Made by a program: the position numbers and the translations under genes
Notes under the pieces: generated by a model
What the model was told of the DNA's origin: nothing
Seen by the model: only the letters and a program-made list of their open reading frames with translations
Database searches by the model: none
Shown here: piece after piece, positions 8,101-16,838 of the stretch
Numbering within the stretch: the first letter of the stretch is position 1
Layout of the letters: each line of letters starts with the position of its first letter
DNA from: Candidatus Sabulitectum sp.
Lineage (GTDB): Bacteria > Fermentibacterota > Fermentibacteria > Fermentibacterales > JCC-6
Length of the DNA stretch: 35,334 nt
Reading direction: 5' to 3'
NCBI GenBank assembly: GCA_029938555.1
Contig: JAOZUR010000028.1
Span: 1 to 35,334 of the forward strand

Positions 8101-8298
8101 ACAGCTCTTTATGAAGTTCTAGAGATAAACAAAATTGTTGACTGGGAGAGTAACATTGAAGTTGAAAGACAGGTAAGCCTGGAGATAGAAGATTACCTTT
8201 TTGATGTTGTTAAAGAAGAGTTTGATATTCCTCTGAAAATTGAGGATATTGAAACAGCTATATCCACATTTTGGGATCTTGCGGTAGCAAACAGATGA
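5143..8298 (+). CDS. hsdR: Type I restriction-modification endonuclease/translocase subunit HsdR
   Basis: The product has 1051 residues. An N-terminal PD-(D/E)xK nuclease domain carries D145 (R-R-P-D-I-V-L-F) and E159-N-K161. A superfamily 2 motor follows: Walker A H-T-Q-G-S-G-K-S (324-331), DEAH 427-430, T-G-T-P 454-457, and the late helicase motif Q-A-I-A-R-V-N-R. The C-terminal third is helical and probably docks on the HsdM/HsdS core. HsdR translocates DNA with ATP and cuts far from the recognition site when DNA is unmodified. All key residues are intact, so restriction should work if an upstream hsdM is whole. It overlaps rhuM by 8 bp and the next gene by ATGA. AAGGA precedes the ATG. 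Confidence 0.95.
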   Translation: MVDYRLPDFDEASSSQIPALLELVNMGYKYLSRSEVRGMRDSASQYVLRDIACSALRDINSDSVSSKSIRDAVYEFEQVDMSGGVFEASQTIYSLLLSGRSVSEMVNGRRVSPQLKFIDFKEPSANVFHVCAEFEIFERHARRPDIVLFVNGFPFTVIENKKESVKVSEAVAQMVRNQGIGQVPKFFLFPQILIACNVHSLRYGTMLTPERFYSQWREKEYSVDAVDSVVNKKVADSIIGSITKDLIRGDYSQVSDRNVTEQDKGIHSLLEPSRLLDIVRNFILYDSSIKKIARYPQYFAVKKALLKLKTFDDSGKRNGGLIWHTQGSGKSLTMVMLVKSLIDDPDVVLPRVLVVTDRRTLDKQISETFAACNIKKDVKRVSSAKELLTLIKGKDQRVLTALIHKFDSFSSVVDYVDPDPNVFILIDEAHRTQGGKANAALNRLLPNACQIAFTGTPLMKKEKSSAAKFGGIIDAYTISEAEADSVVLPLIYQARYVEQKVQNSLLDKFYERITTKLTDKQKTDLQNKFNSSQIILETSQRIETIALDILEHYSEYADTGLKAQVVAPSKYAAIMFLKAFELQDDIPVAVVISESIDKIEDDKLPEHKKVVAEWLADEKHKYGSSLEKRERMLIKEFKEDPAGVRILIVVDKLLTGFDAPRNTFLYLAKQLKDHNLLQAIARVNRLFDGDDEHESKVNGFIIDYSKNAKNLYDAMALFSNYDPADIDRALLNTDEKIAELVRIHGQIHGLFNTVVNKKDNEEYIRVLEENFETREEFYELVNKFIRQFSACGMLHDFNRKFDGKKFQRYQRDLKKFVELKKIQKIKNAEEIDFSKYRDQIKRILDKYVSSEYVIQLAEPLCLSETNTFNQFIQSEKLGLSDKSKAEAIAAQTKRTINEHYSKDPEFYGKFSKKIETLIEQVKSAREEDLKALLEGAINFQTQVQNYEDTDIPDTIRDIKKYHPFYRKLDTLLTSYSIPSDKMCLIVTALYEVLEINKIVDWESNIEVERQVSLEIEDYLFDVVKEEFDIPLKIEDIETAISTFWDLAVANR

Positions 8299-9011
8299 GT
8301 GATAAGCAAAACTTTGAGTTCAACAATGTTTCATTTGATTACCATCTGATAAAGCAGGATAGAAAAACTATTACAGCTACTGTGTATCCCAACTTAGAAC
8401 TGCTTGTTAAAGTTCCTCTTCATGCAGCCCCTGAAGGCATTGAATCTTTTCTTCAAAGAAAACTTAGATGGATTCTGAAGCAGAAAAAATACTTTGCACA
8501 ATTCAAGCCCGAACAACAAAAACAATATATCAGCGGAGAAACATTCAGGTATAGAGGGCGCTCTTACAAATTACTACTGCATAGCAATTATGAATATGAA
8601 AGAGTGTCTTTGCAGCACGGTGTTATAAATATATTTATGTCTGCTGAAAAATCATCTGTTACTGCAAGAGAACTACTTAATGGTTGGTACAGCAAATCAG
8701 CGGAAAGAGTTTTTTTTGAGAGGGTTCAAGAATGCTATAAACTTTTTAACTACTCTTTGCCGGTACCTGAAGTAATCATTAGAAAAATGAACAAACGGTG
8801 GGGTAGTTATTCCAGAGGCCAGAACACAATCAGACTAAACGGAAAATTAATACAATCAGCCACTCGATTTATTGATTATGTGATTATTCATGAACTCTGC
8901 CATATACAGGTAGAGAAGCATAACCGTGAATTCTATGCCCTGCTTGAGAAAAAACTACCGAACTGGCAACAATTAAAAACTGAGCTTGAATTGTATCTGC
9001 TGGGAGTCTGA
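8295..9011 (+). CDS. YgjP-like (M48/DUF45) zinc metallohydrolase
   Basis: Starting at the ATG that overlaps the hsdR stop (ATGA 8295-8298), the product has 238 residues. An upstream in-frame start at 8271 lies inside hsdR and is less likely. The family signature is clear: K-R-W-G-S-Y-S (167-173), then the zinc motif H199-E-L-C-H203 with H209 as the likely third ligand, followed by F-Y. YgjP/DUF45 proteins are commonly the last gene of type I RM operons; their substrate is not established. No signal peptide or membrane segment is visible, so it should be cytosolic. It closes the RM operon and faces the minus-strand gene at 9106. Confidence 0.85.
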   Translation: MSDKQNFEFNNVSFDYHLIKQDRKTITATVYPNLELLVKVPLHAAPEGIESFLQRKLRWILKQKKYFAQFKPEQQKQYISGETFRYRGRSYKLLLHSNYEYERVSLQHGVINIFMSAEKSSVTARELLNGWYSKSAERVFFERVQECYKLFNYSLPVPEVIIRKMNKRWGSYSRGQNTIRLNGKLIQSATRFIDYVIIHELCHIQVEKHNREFYALLEKKLPNWQQLKTELELYLLGV

Positions 9012-9040
9012 TTTACCTAATACTAACTCTCTTCCTGCTT

Positions 9041-9061
9041 ACTAACACAAGCAATGTTAGT
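9041..9061. terminator. Weak stem-loop between convergent genes
   Basis: ACTAACA (9041-9047) pairs with TGTTAGT (9055-9061) around a 7-nt loop. No T-run follows on either strand, so this is at best a weak or factor-assisted terminator at the end of the RM operon. Confidence 0.3.
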
Positions 9062-9105
9062 GTGCAAAACAATAGTGAGCTGCATACAGAGCAATCTTTT
9101 ATAAA

Positions 9106-10785
9106 TTATCTAAGTAAACACAACCCGGATGTTTCAACAGTATTACCTGACTGGATTCTGCACAAGTAAAGTCCTGCCGAGGCTTTTTCATTATTTGATG
9201 TGTGGCCGTTCCATTCAATTGAATGGCTTCCTGAGGCTAGAATTGAATTTGTCAATGTTGTAATTTTCCTGCCTGAAAGATCAAAGATTTCAATAGTTGT
9301 GTTGGCTGTTTCAGCTAACTCAAATGAAATTGAAGTTGTTGATACAAATGGATTAGGGCTCGCAGCTACATTTAAGAGTCTTGTCGGGTTGGTGCTAAAA
9401 CCGGTTCCTGTAACAGCGAAACTTATTGTATCAGAGGCAACCTGTACTCCATCAGCATAAGAGGATACAATTAAATTATTTAATCCTATTTCTGCATAAA
9501 AATCATTCTGATAGGTGTATTTATACCCTGTACCAAATGCGTAAAGATTCCAATCCATTCCTGCAATGTAAAGTATTCCGTCTGTGATTGCCGGGCTTGA
9601 GAATATTTCAATTCCACCTGTCTGGTATGACCATACTTCAGCACCTGTTTCAATTGATAGGGCTCGAACTTTGCCGTAACTTCTGTCGGCTCCCTCACCA
9701 AAAAAGACTAATCCATCAGCTGCACCAGATGAACCATGTTGAACACCTGGAACAGACCACACAGTAGAACCATCTGTTGCATTCAAGCAATGAAATGTAT
9801 CCACCTGATCAGCAAAAAATAGTTTATTTTCATAAAAGACAGGAGTAGCTGCGATGTAATGGCCTGTTAGTTCCGATTCCCAGACTGTTACTCCTGTTTC
9901 AGCATTGATGGCTCTTGCAGCTCCGTCATGGCCATTAATATAGATTAGTCCCTCGACAATTACAGGTGTAGAATCCCAGTACCCAGAAGTTGATGAAGTA
10001 TTCTCCCAAAGTATAAAACCATCGTTTGTGTTAAGGGCAAAAAGACTTCCATTGTATGTTGGAACAAAAACTATATCTTCATGCAGGGTTATACAGCCGG
10101 TAGAATAGGCTGGTAATAGGGTTGACCAGATTAATTCTCCATTCAAAGCATCAAGAGCAATTATCTCCATTGAACTCCAGTTGGGCGCAAAACTGAAATA
10201 GGCGACATCATCTTCAATAGCTGCCGAGCCATTCATTTTTAATGATGCAGATGGTTTGTATGCCCATATTCTCTCACCTGTAAAAGCATCTAAACACCAG
10301 GCCGAATCGGCTGCGATATAAACCTTATCGTCATACCATGTAACAGCATCATCCACGTGATCGATAACATCATACTCCCATAGAATTGTTCCGGTAAGAG
10401 AATTTAAGGCGTAAGCTCGTGATTGCTGATCAGAAACAAAATAAACAATTTCATTCACTATGATGGGGCTGCAGAACTCATGGGAATCACCTGTAATCGG
10501 TGCAGTCCAAAGAATTGTATTGTCTGTTGGGGCGGAAGATTCAGAATAACCTGTATGGCTGTTGTTAGCCATATATGTAGGCCAGTCGGTATTTAGTTTT
10601 GGAATGGTAATAACTGATTCACCATTCAAAGAGTAATGAACTGAATCAGGAAGAGTATTTTCGTTTTCTACAATTGCTCGAATTGTAAGGAAATCTGTTG
10701 TGTATGTTTCACCGGCAACAGGGGAAGTAATAGATACTCCTGTTGTGGAAAGGAAAACAGAAATCATCATAGTTAATGTTAACAC
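9106..10785 (-). CDS. Secreted PQQ-type beta-propeller protein with C-terminal sorting-type domain
   Basis: I place the start at GTG 10785, because GGAGG (10791-10795 on the plus strand as CCTCC) sits 5 nt before it; an ATG at 10797 lies on top of that site and would add 4 residues. The 559-residue product has a hydrophobic signal segment, an Ig-like stretch, then PQQ/WD40-like blades with repeated A-L-x-x-x-T-G-x-x-x-W motifs (for example A-L-N-S-L-T-G-T-I-L-W and A-L-N-T-N-D-G-F-I-L-W). The last 85 residues resemble the FlgD-Ig/type IX sorting module (A-S-P-N-P-F, I-F-D-L-S-G-R-K-I, A-G-L-Y-L-C-R). It is probably exported to the surface; no enzymatic residues are evident. It is convergent with the RM operon. 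Confidence 0.8.
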   Translation of the reverse strand: MLTLTMMISVFLSTTGVSITSPVAGETYTTDFLTIRAIVENENTLPDSVHYSLNGESVITIPKLNTDWPTYMANNSHTGYSESSAPTDNTILWTAPITGDSHEFCSPIIVNEIVYFVSDQQSRAYALNSLTGTILWEYDVIDHVDDAVTWYDDKVYIAADSAWCLDAFTGERIWAYKPSASLKMNGSAAIEDDVAYFSFAPNWSSMEIIALDALNGELIWSTLLPAYSTGCITLHEDIVFVPTYNGSLFALNTNDGFILWENTSSTSGYWDSTPVIVEGLIYINGHDGAARAINAETGVTVWESELTGHYIAATPVFYENKLFFADQVDTFHCLNATDGSTVWSVPGVQHGSSGAADGLVFFGEGADRSYGKVRALSIETGAEVWSYQTGGIEIFSSPAITDGILYIAGMDWNLYAFGTGYKYTYQNDFYAEIGLNNLIVSSYADGVQVASDTISFAVTGTGFSTNPTRLLNVAASPNPFVSTTSISFELAETANTTIEIFDLSGRKITTLTNSILASGSHSIEWNGHTSNNEKASAGLYLCRIQSGNTVETSGLCLLR

Positions 10786-10911
10786 CCAAACCTCCATTGT
10801 TAGTACACTTACAATCTAGCATAATGGTTGCACATTAGCTGCCTTTTTCGGTAGTGTTAAAAATAGTACAAATAACTATTATGGTAGCTGTGTAGATAAA
10901 AGAAAAATCTA

Positions 10912-11685
10912 TCATTTTTTCCTATTTCCTATTGTGTAGTTAAGTTCATATTGGGCAGCTTTAACTAATTCCTCTACAGCATACTCTGTGACCAATCCAT
11001 TTTGCTTAACCCCAGAATAAGCATGGAAGGAAACTCTGCTATCTAATGATGGCATACTACCCAATATCATAGCAACATTGTGTTTGTTAATACCACCTCC
11101 AATAACAATTTCAATTCTGTTATCTGAATGGTAAATAATTTCCTTGAGTGTTTCTATTCCCTCTACTGCTGGTTGTCTTTCCTGCCACCTGGTACCACTT
11201 GTTAAAACTCTATCAACTCCGACTTTGATTAATACATCAAGAGAATCTCGAAAGTTCGGAGTAACATCAAAAGCTCTATGGAATGTGGTTACTAGGTTAA
11301 GCTCTATTGAGAGTTCAACCAGTTCATTAAGTTGATTCTCTGCAATGGTATCATCTTTTCTAAGAACACCAAAAACCACACCATCTGCTTTGTGCAAAGC
11401 GGCTGATCTAATCTGACTCTTCATAAGTTGGAATTCCTGATTTGAATAACAGAAGTCACCCTTCCTAGGGCGAATCATTACCATTAAACCTTTTCGATTT
11501 TTGAAAGCATTCCTGGCTTCAATGATTTGAGATACAGACGGTGTCAAACCATCAAACTCCATGGAACTGCAAAGTTCAACAGAAGACGCTTTACTTATGA
11601 AAGCTGATGACACTGATTCTGTAATAGATTGTTTGGCATCGCAGTTAATGCAAACTTCAATTTTTACTTTGTTGTACAAATCCAT
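10912..11685 (-). CDS. cutC: CutC family protein (copper homeostasis protein CutC)
   Basis: The 257-residue TIM-barrel product carries family motifs: E-V-C-I-N-C-D (10-16), V-E-L-C-S-S with G-L-T-P-S downstream, M-V-M-I-R-P-R-K-G-D-F-C-Y, T-F-H-R-A-F-D, D-R-V-L-T-S-G and G-G-G-I-N. Length is normal for CutC. The family was linked to copper tolerance in E. coli, but its biochemical activity is not settled. AGGAG precedes ATG 11685 with 5-nt spacing. It appears to be monocistronic, with the terminator at 11764-11792 separating it from the minus-strand gene upstream. Confidence 0.9.
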   Translation of the reverse strand: MDLYNKVKIEVCINCDAKQSITESVSSAFISKASSVELCSSMEFDGLTPSVSQIIEARNAFKNRKGLMVMIRPRKGDFCYSNQEFQLMKSQIRSAALHKADGVVFGVLRKDDTIAENQLNELVELSIELNLVTTFHRAFDVTPNFRDSLDVLIKVGVDRVLTSGTRWQERQPAVEGIETLKEIIYHSDNRIEIVIGGGINKHNVAMILGSMPSLDSRVSFHAYSGVKQNGLVTEYAVEELVKAAQYELNYTIGNRKK

Positions 11686-11763
11686 TCAATCTCCTGTTAA
11701 TTCTAAACAGGTAACAAAAACGGTGCCTGTAACTGATTTCTTATGGGAAATACAGAGAAAAGA

Positions 11764-11792
11764 CAAAGGCGGAACCAAAAGTTCCGCCTTTG
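11764..11792 (-). terminator. Rho-independent terminator of the 11818-12660 gene
   Basis: A 12-bp perfect stem, CAAAGGCGGAAC (11764-11775) with its complement at 11781-11792, closes a 5-nt loop. On the minus strand the stem is followed by a T-rich stretch. It lies 26 nt past the stop of the minus-strand gene at 11818. Confidence 0.8.
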
Positions 11793-11817
11793 TTTAAGTA
11801 ACTAACAATTTTTATCT

Positions 11818-12660
11818 TTAGAAAGAGGTCTTAACGCCAGCCCATGTATTGGATTCAAGAGCAGCAGCAGACCAGTCGATTTCAAGCTTGTAAAGGTAAT
11901 CATTCTGAGGATAAACCCAGAGATATTCACCATCATAATCGATTCCACCATTAAGTTCCATGGAAGCATTCTCGATGAATGTGCATGACCAGACAGGTGT
12001 TGCTGATGGTGTTCCATCTTCAGCGATTTCATGAATAAACATGTTATCGGCAGCTTCAATACCGCAACCTACGAAAAGGTAATCTCCCCATACAGCAAGT
12101 CCGTATACAGACTCGTAAGGCATTTCACCGGACCATGTGATTGTTGATTCTGTGCCTGTGTAAGCACCCCATGAAAGAGTGATTTCATTTGGGCTTCCTA
12201 CATAAACCATACCATTTCCAGCGCCAATGCCGAAAAGGTTTGTGTATCCAGCAGGTCCATCGATGTTACGAAGGAAACTTCCATCTTCAGCAAAAACACC
12301 AAACCAGCTACCGGAGTAATCTGTCATGAACCACTGATTACCGGAGCCATATTCACAGTAAGCCTGGTCATCAGGATCTACGCCACCTGAAATAGCCCAG
12401 GATGTTCCTGTAATAGAACCTGTACCCATGTCGTACTCGTAATTAAGCATATCTGTGTAATTAAGCAACCAGATGCTGTTTGCAGCATTATCTTTAATTG
12501 CCATCCCATAAGTGGCTTCAAGGTCGCCTGCCATTGTGTCAATCACATCGTAGGTTCCTCTGCTGCTTGACCATGGATTAGGTGCCCCTGTTCCTCCTGT
12601 TTTAACTGATGCTGAAGCAGCAACAGCGATAATCAACAGTACACTGATAAAAAGTCGCAT
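11818..12660 (-). CDS. Secreted protein of unknown function, propeller-like repeats
   Basis: The 280-residue product has a clear Sec signal peptide (MRLFISVLLIIAVAASASV). The mature part is rich in Gly, Trp, Tyr and Asp with recurring strand-like units (Y-G-L-A-V-W-G-D-Y-L-F-V-G-C-G and G-G-I-D-Y-D-G-E-Y-L-W-V-Y-P), as in beta-propellers that read out environmental ligands. No catalytic motif or sorting domain is seen. AAGGGG precedes ATG 12660. It has its own terminator, so it is probably a single-gene unit. I do not recognise a named family. Confidence 0.7.
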   Translation of the reverse strand: MRLFISVLLIIAVAASASVKTGGTGAPNPWSSSRGTYDVIDTMAGDLEATYGMAIKDNAANSIWLLNYTDMLNYEYDMGTGSITGTSWAISGGVDPDDQAYCEYGSGNQWFMTDYSGSWFGVFAEDGSFLRNIDGPAGYTNLFGIGAGNGMVYVGSPNEITLSWGAYTGTESTITWSGEMPYESVYGLAVWGDYLFVGCGIEAADNMFIHEIAEDGTPSATPVWSCTFIENASMELNGGIDYDGEYLWVYPQNDYLYKLEIDWSAAALESNTWAGVKTSF

Positions 12661-12824
12661 TGTTTTCCCCTTTTTGTTAAATCGTGCTTGCCATAAGCAC
12701 TGTGTTTATATGATACAATCATCTTTGTATGATGTCAAAGTTGAATGCATCTCTATTTAGTTCTTCAATATGAATGATAACACATATCCTATTCATTTCA
12801 AAATCTATCCAATATTCATAATGA

Positions 12825-15347
12825 TCAATTCCCAAATCGAACTATCTCACCAGGTATAGCCGTTTGTGTTTCCACCACAGAAACACTTCCTGGAATTATA
12901 ACTTCAATAACTATTTCGTTTTCAGAAGACAAGCCAAAATGAAGTAAAGAACTATTTTGACTTGTGGTACCGCTGCCACCTTCAACCTGTCGAAGCAAAA
13001 TATCTTCACCTTGTTTAATACGCACAATTGCCCCAAGGCCTGAAGGGTTCAAATTTTCCAAAGAACCAATTTCAACTAAAATCCAGTTACCTGTTTCAGT
13101 ATTGTTTTGTAGCATGGAAGGTCCATCTCCTGAACCTATTACCAGGTCAAGTCTTCCATCAAGATTATAATCTGCCGCTGCTGCGCCCCAACCATTGAAG
13201 ACCCTGGCTCCTGAAAGCCATGTTACATCTTCAAACAACCCATTTCCCATATTCTGGTACAGATAAGTTCTTCTATCTGGATAGATGGATGTAATGAATA
13301 AATCTAAAAGGCCATCGTTATTGAAATCACCCCAAAGTGGGTTGGAATGTGTTTCCTCGAATTTAATACCAGCCTGAGCACGAACATCAGAGAAATTATT
13401 CTCTGTATTGTTCAGCAACATGCTTCTATCGGAAAACCCTATGTATCTTGGATGTGCAAGATTTGCTGAAAACAAATCCCAATCTCCATCGTTATCATAG
13501 TCTCCCCATGCGCTACCAATAGTGTGCCCCCACCAGCCAAAAACATCGACACCGGCAATTCCTCTGTTCAGTGCTGTGTTTACTGCGGAACCTTCTTCGT
13601 TCTCCCATAAGAAATTTTCTTGAAGTCGATAATTTGATACGAAAACATCTACATCTCCATCAAGGTCAAAATCGCAAGGACTTACCCCTCGACCACACAA
13701 AGGTTGCTCAAGAAACGGAATCATTCCAAGAGATTGGTCAGCAACTACGAAACCATCTTCACTTCCCAGGTAGAAAGCATCATCTGTTCCCGACCCTCTT
13801 CCACCTTCATAACTGGCAAGATACAGATCAAGCCAGCCATCTGCATTCCAGTCAAGCAAAGCAACTCCCTCTACAGATCCATCAGTGGCACTAATGCCCA
13901 TACCTTCAGTAACATCTTTCATTATTCCATTATTGTTAACAAACAACTGCACAGGGTTTCCTGAAGTAACAAGATCAGGAAAACCATCTCCTGTTAAATC
14001 TCCCCAAATACCTCCATTGCCGTTACACAAATCAAGCCCGACTTCTGAAGTAATATCTGTGAAGGAAGATCCGTTTATGTTTTGAAAAAGTGAATTGCCT
14101 ATGAACAAATCTGGTAATCCATCACTATTCCAATCACACCAAGATACCCTGGAGCCAGAAACAAGGCTATCAGGGCCTAACAATTCGGTTGTATTTGAGA
14201 ATACAGGCCCGATATAACCAGTATGATTCCGTGCCCATTCAAGCGGCGTAATGTCACTGGGAAGCAGGCTGTCCATAGATGTTATGGAAAGACCACTCCA
14301 GCGATCTTTGACTTCACCAACAATTGCAGATTCAGTAAAACTGCTAAGGGCATTCAATGTGTCACCAGCTGCCAGATACAATTTTCCTTCTAACCAGAAA
14401 AGAGAGGCTTTTGTATGGTAATCATCAATATCAAACTCAGTATTTAAAATCACCTGTTGCAACTCTTCCAGTGCCTGTTGATTATCTCCTAAACCTGCCA
14501 TTGCAAACAAACGCCTGAACTGAAGACCTGTCTCTAAAGCCCTTTCAGTTAACATCCACTCCTCAGGTGGGATTTCAAGGGTACTCCAGCCATTCTCTAC
14601 AATTTCCAAACCTATTTCTGCCATTTGAAGAGCTTCAGTCCATGATGAATCCCTATCAATAAAAAAAGCTGCACCGGTTAGATAAACCTGTGGGTCTTCC
14701 GGGCAATTCTGGCGCCACTGATGAAAATAGTCTTTCCATTCCAAAGAATCTGCAGTTTCAACAGCAGCAGCCAGTGTGTACTGCCAAGCTCTGCTTCTCC
14801 ACAACTCAGATTTATCACCCCACTGATCAAGAAATTCAGCAAGAACAACCACCCTGGCAGAATCATCGTACCAAACAGGATAGATTCTATCAAAGAATTG
14901 CCATCCTATAATCTCTGATGCTTCCAGTGAACCAGGATACAAGTTTGTAAGAACAAGCAGTAAACTATCAGTAAGCAAACTATCATTCATTATCATGGAA
15001 GTTTCCACTAAAGAGGCTAATTCTGACCGCTGCCAAGTAAATGCTGGACCCCATTCACTTAGGGCATTTTTGAAACTGACAGTAGACAAAGAATTGTAAA
15101 ACTCTGTGGAAACAGCCACAACTCTCCAAAGATCACAGAACAAACCAGCAGAGGGCTCTTTTTCAAAAGCCCTCTGAAACAACATTGAAGCCATGGCATG
15201 GTTATTAACATTCTGAAAAACAACAGCCTGCATTGAATCAGATTGTGCCGCTTCCTGAATCGCACCATCAAAATCTCTCATAATTAACAAATTATCAAAA
15301 TCTTCATTCACACTAAGCAGTGCAATTAACAGAGTTACAAAAAACAT
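12825..15347 (-). CDS. TPR/FG-GAP repeat protein with ASPIC/UnbV domain (CRTAC1-like)
   Basis: The 840-residue product has a short N-terminal signal-like helix, an alpha-helical TPR-like region (about 20-370), then FG-GAP/VCBS repeats with calcium-binding-like loops (D-W-N-S-D-G, D-W-N-A-D-G, D-F-D-L-D-G, D-Y-D-N-D-G, D-F-N-N-D-G, D-Y-N-L-D-G), each followed by L-D-L-[FYV]. The last 75 residues are an ASPIC/UnbV domain (G-L-G-A-I-V-R-I, V-E-G-G-S-G-T-T-S-Q, L-H-F-G-L). Proteins of this layout are extracytoplasmic, with roles in adhesion or scaffolding inferred only. It starts 8 nt after the stop of the lipoprotein gene upstream, so the two are co-transcribed. Confidence 0.8.
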   Translation of the reverse strand: MFFVTLLIALLSVNEDFDNLLIMRDFDGAIQEAAQSDSMQAVVFQNVNNHAMASMLFQRAFEKEPSAGLFCDLWRVVAVSTEFYNSLSTVSFKNALSEWGPAFTWQRSELASLVETSMIMNDSLLTDSLLLVLTNLYPGSLEASEIIGWQFFDRIYPVWYDDSARVVVLAEFLDQWGDKSELWRSRAWQYTLAAAVETADSLEWKDYFHQWRQNCPEDPQVYLTGAAFFIDRDSSWTEALQMAEIGLEIVENGWSTLEIPPEEWMLTERALETGLQFRRLFAMAGLGDNQQALEELQQVILNTEFDIDDYHTKASLFWLEGKLYLAAGDTLNALSSFTESAIVGEVKDRWSGLSITSMDSLLPSDITPLEWARNHTGYIGPVFSNTTELLGPDSLVSGSRVSWCDWNSDGLPDLFIGNSLFQNINGSSFTDITSEVGLDLCNGNGGIWGDLTGDGFPDLVTSGNPVQLFVNNNGIMKDVTEGMGISATDGSVEGVALLDWNADGWLDLYLASYEGGRGSGTDDAFYLGSEDGFVVADQSLGMIPFLEQPLCGRGVSPCDFDLDGDVDVFVSNYRLQENFLWENEEGSAVNTALNRGIAGVDVFGWWGHTIGSAWGDYDNDGDWDLFSANLAHPRYIGFSDRSMLLNNTENNFSDVRAQAGIKFEETHSNPLWGDFNNDGLLDLFITSIYPDRRTYLYQNMGNGLFEDVTWLSGARVFNGWGAAAADYNLDGRLDLVIGSGDGPSMLQNNTETGNWILVEIGSLENLNPSGLGAIVRIKQGEDILLRQVEGGSGTTSQNSSLLHFGLSSENEIVIEVIIPGSVSVVETQTAIPGEIVRFGN

Positions 15348-15355
15348 GTTTCAGC

Positions 15356-16789
15356 CTATATCATATCATAAGAGCTTGATGCCCCATTAGAGGCAGCAAT
15401 AACTCCAAGAAGTGAAATGAAAGATTTAAGTACATCGGGCCCTGCTGTGGTTGTTGCTGTAAACATCTGTCCATCTGCTTGAACAGAAAATTCTACTCTG
15501 TCTTTAAACAGTGCTGTAATAATTTCCACAATATCTTCTTCCGCATCTATTCCATCCATTACCGCTTCAGGATTTACTAAACCACCCATAAATCCTTCTT
15601 CTGCAATACTATTACTAAAATAATCTCCAGCTGAAATTCCCTGAAGAATGTCGTCTGGATCAGCATTCATAGACACATACAAAACATCATTAGCTATAAA
15701 CACCCAGAATTCCTGATCACTCTCTTCTATAAGATAAGCTGTAACCGCATCAAAAGTTTCAATCGAGGCTTCAGGGATCATTGAAAGCATGCTGATAGAA
15801 GAAGACAGCGTTTCGGAATCAAGAAGAGAGATGGCAATGGCAGCTTGTCCTGTTTCAAATTCGCCATCATTATCAAGTTCAATCTCTTGAAGTGAAATGC
15901 AGAAATCACCCTGAAAAATTGAAATGAATTCCTCTAGTGATGAAAAACCAATAAAAGGAAGACCAGATTCAATTTCTTCCAAAGAGTTATCGCCAGACTT
16001 TTCAGCAATTGCCTCATACTCTTGTGCAAGCCAATCCATATTGAAATTGTATCTCATTGCAGCCATCGTGTTTTCAGGGAATTTAATATTATCGCTTTGA
16101 AGACCATCACCAAGTACATCAAGATAGAACTCTATTTCTTCGTTGTCTGCAATAACAGAAATCTTTAAAATACTTTCTTCACTGGTACTGCTGAATGCTC
16201 CAAAAATTGGGACATCGGTTACCTCTTTAGAAAAGAAGAAGTTTATACAGGAATTTTCCACCTGTCCAGAGTTATTCATTGAAATAAAATCAGGATCTAA
16301 CAAAAGAGTTTCGCCTGCAAGGGCCTCTTCCAGATCATCAAGAAGATCATCATCATCCCAGGCCACAACCATTACTGTATAGTCCCCATAAGCAAAAAAT
16401 TCAGTATCACCAAAGTCATTATCTTCAATAAATTCTTCTAACTTAGAACCATCACCACATGGAAGAAAAAAAGCAACGATTTCTTCCTCTTCAGTTAAGG
16501 AAATAACACCAATCTCACCGTTTTGAATTCCAAGTTCTTCTTTCCACTGATCCCAAGCAAATGGATCAAGTTCAAGATTTATATCTTCTATTTTTTCCAG
16601 AGCATCTTCTGGCAGATTATCTTCAAGAGCTTCAAGAATTTCTGCTAGATCCATAACTTCAGGGTCAATTGTAATGTACATGTCATACCCCTGTGGCATC
16701 TGCCCTAGCAGAGAAGGTCCCTGCCCGCCGAAACAACCGGTTACTGATCCCAGTAACATCGCAAAAATAGCTGTCAATAAAAATCTCAT
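15356..16789 (-). CDS. Acidic lipoprotein of unknown function (DUF3352-like)
   Basis: I place the start at ATG 16789, where GGAGG lies 5 nt upstream; an ATG 27 nt earlier would add nine polar residues before the signal peptide. The 477-residue product begins with M-R-F-L-L and a lipobox V-T-G-C, so it should be lipid-anchored. The mature protein is strikingly acidic, with runs such as W-D-D-D-D-L-L-D-D-L-E-E-A-L and E-E-D-I-V-E. The overall pattern (opening P-Q-G-Y-D-M-Y-I-T-I-D, alternating helix and strand) recalls DUF3352 surface proteins, a tentative match. It shares a transcript with the FG-GAP gene downstream. Confidence 0.7.
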   Translation of the reverse strand: MRFLLTAIFAMLLGSVTGCFGGQGPSLLGQMPQGYDMYITIDPEVMDLAEILEALEDNLPEDALEKIEDINLELDPFAWDQWKEELGIQNGEIGVISLTEEEEIVAFFLPCGDGSKLEEFIEDNDFGDTEFFAYGDYTVMVVAWDDDDLLDDLEEALAGETLLLDPDFISMNNSGQVENSCINFFFSKEVTDVPIFGAFSSTSEESILKISVIADNEEIEFYLDVLGDGLQSDNIKFPENTMAAMRYNFNMDWLAQEYEAIAEKSGDNSLEEIESGLPFIGFSSLEEFISIFQGDFCISLQEIELDNDGEFETGQAAIAISLLDSETLSSSISMLSMIPEASIETFDAVTAYLIEESDQEFWVFIANDVLYVSMNADPDDILQGISAGDYFSNSIAEEGFMGGLVNPEAVMDGIDAEEDIVEIITALFKDRVEFSVQADGQMFTATTTAGPDVLKSFISLLGVIAASNGASSSYDMI

Positions 16790-16838
16790 TATTCCCTCCT
16801 GTTTAGTTTGTATCAAATCAAAGCACTTGTAAAAATAT

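Noticed and set aside
8271-8294. Earlier start for the YgjP-like gene.
   Set aside because: It lies inside hsdR; the ATGA overlap at 8295 matches the coupling used by neighbours.
280-10837. The 10-mer TTGCACATTA occurs at 281-290 and again at 10828-10837.
   Set aside because: A 10-nt repeat in 35 kb is within chance expectation, and the second copy has no inverted partner or RhuM/ORF6N context.
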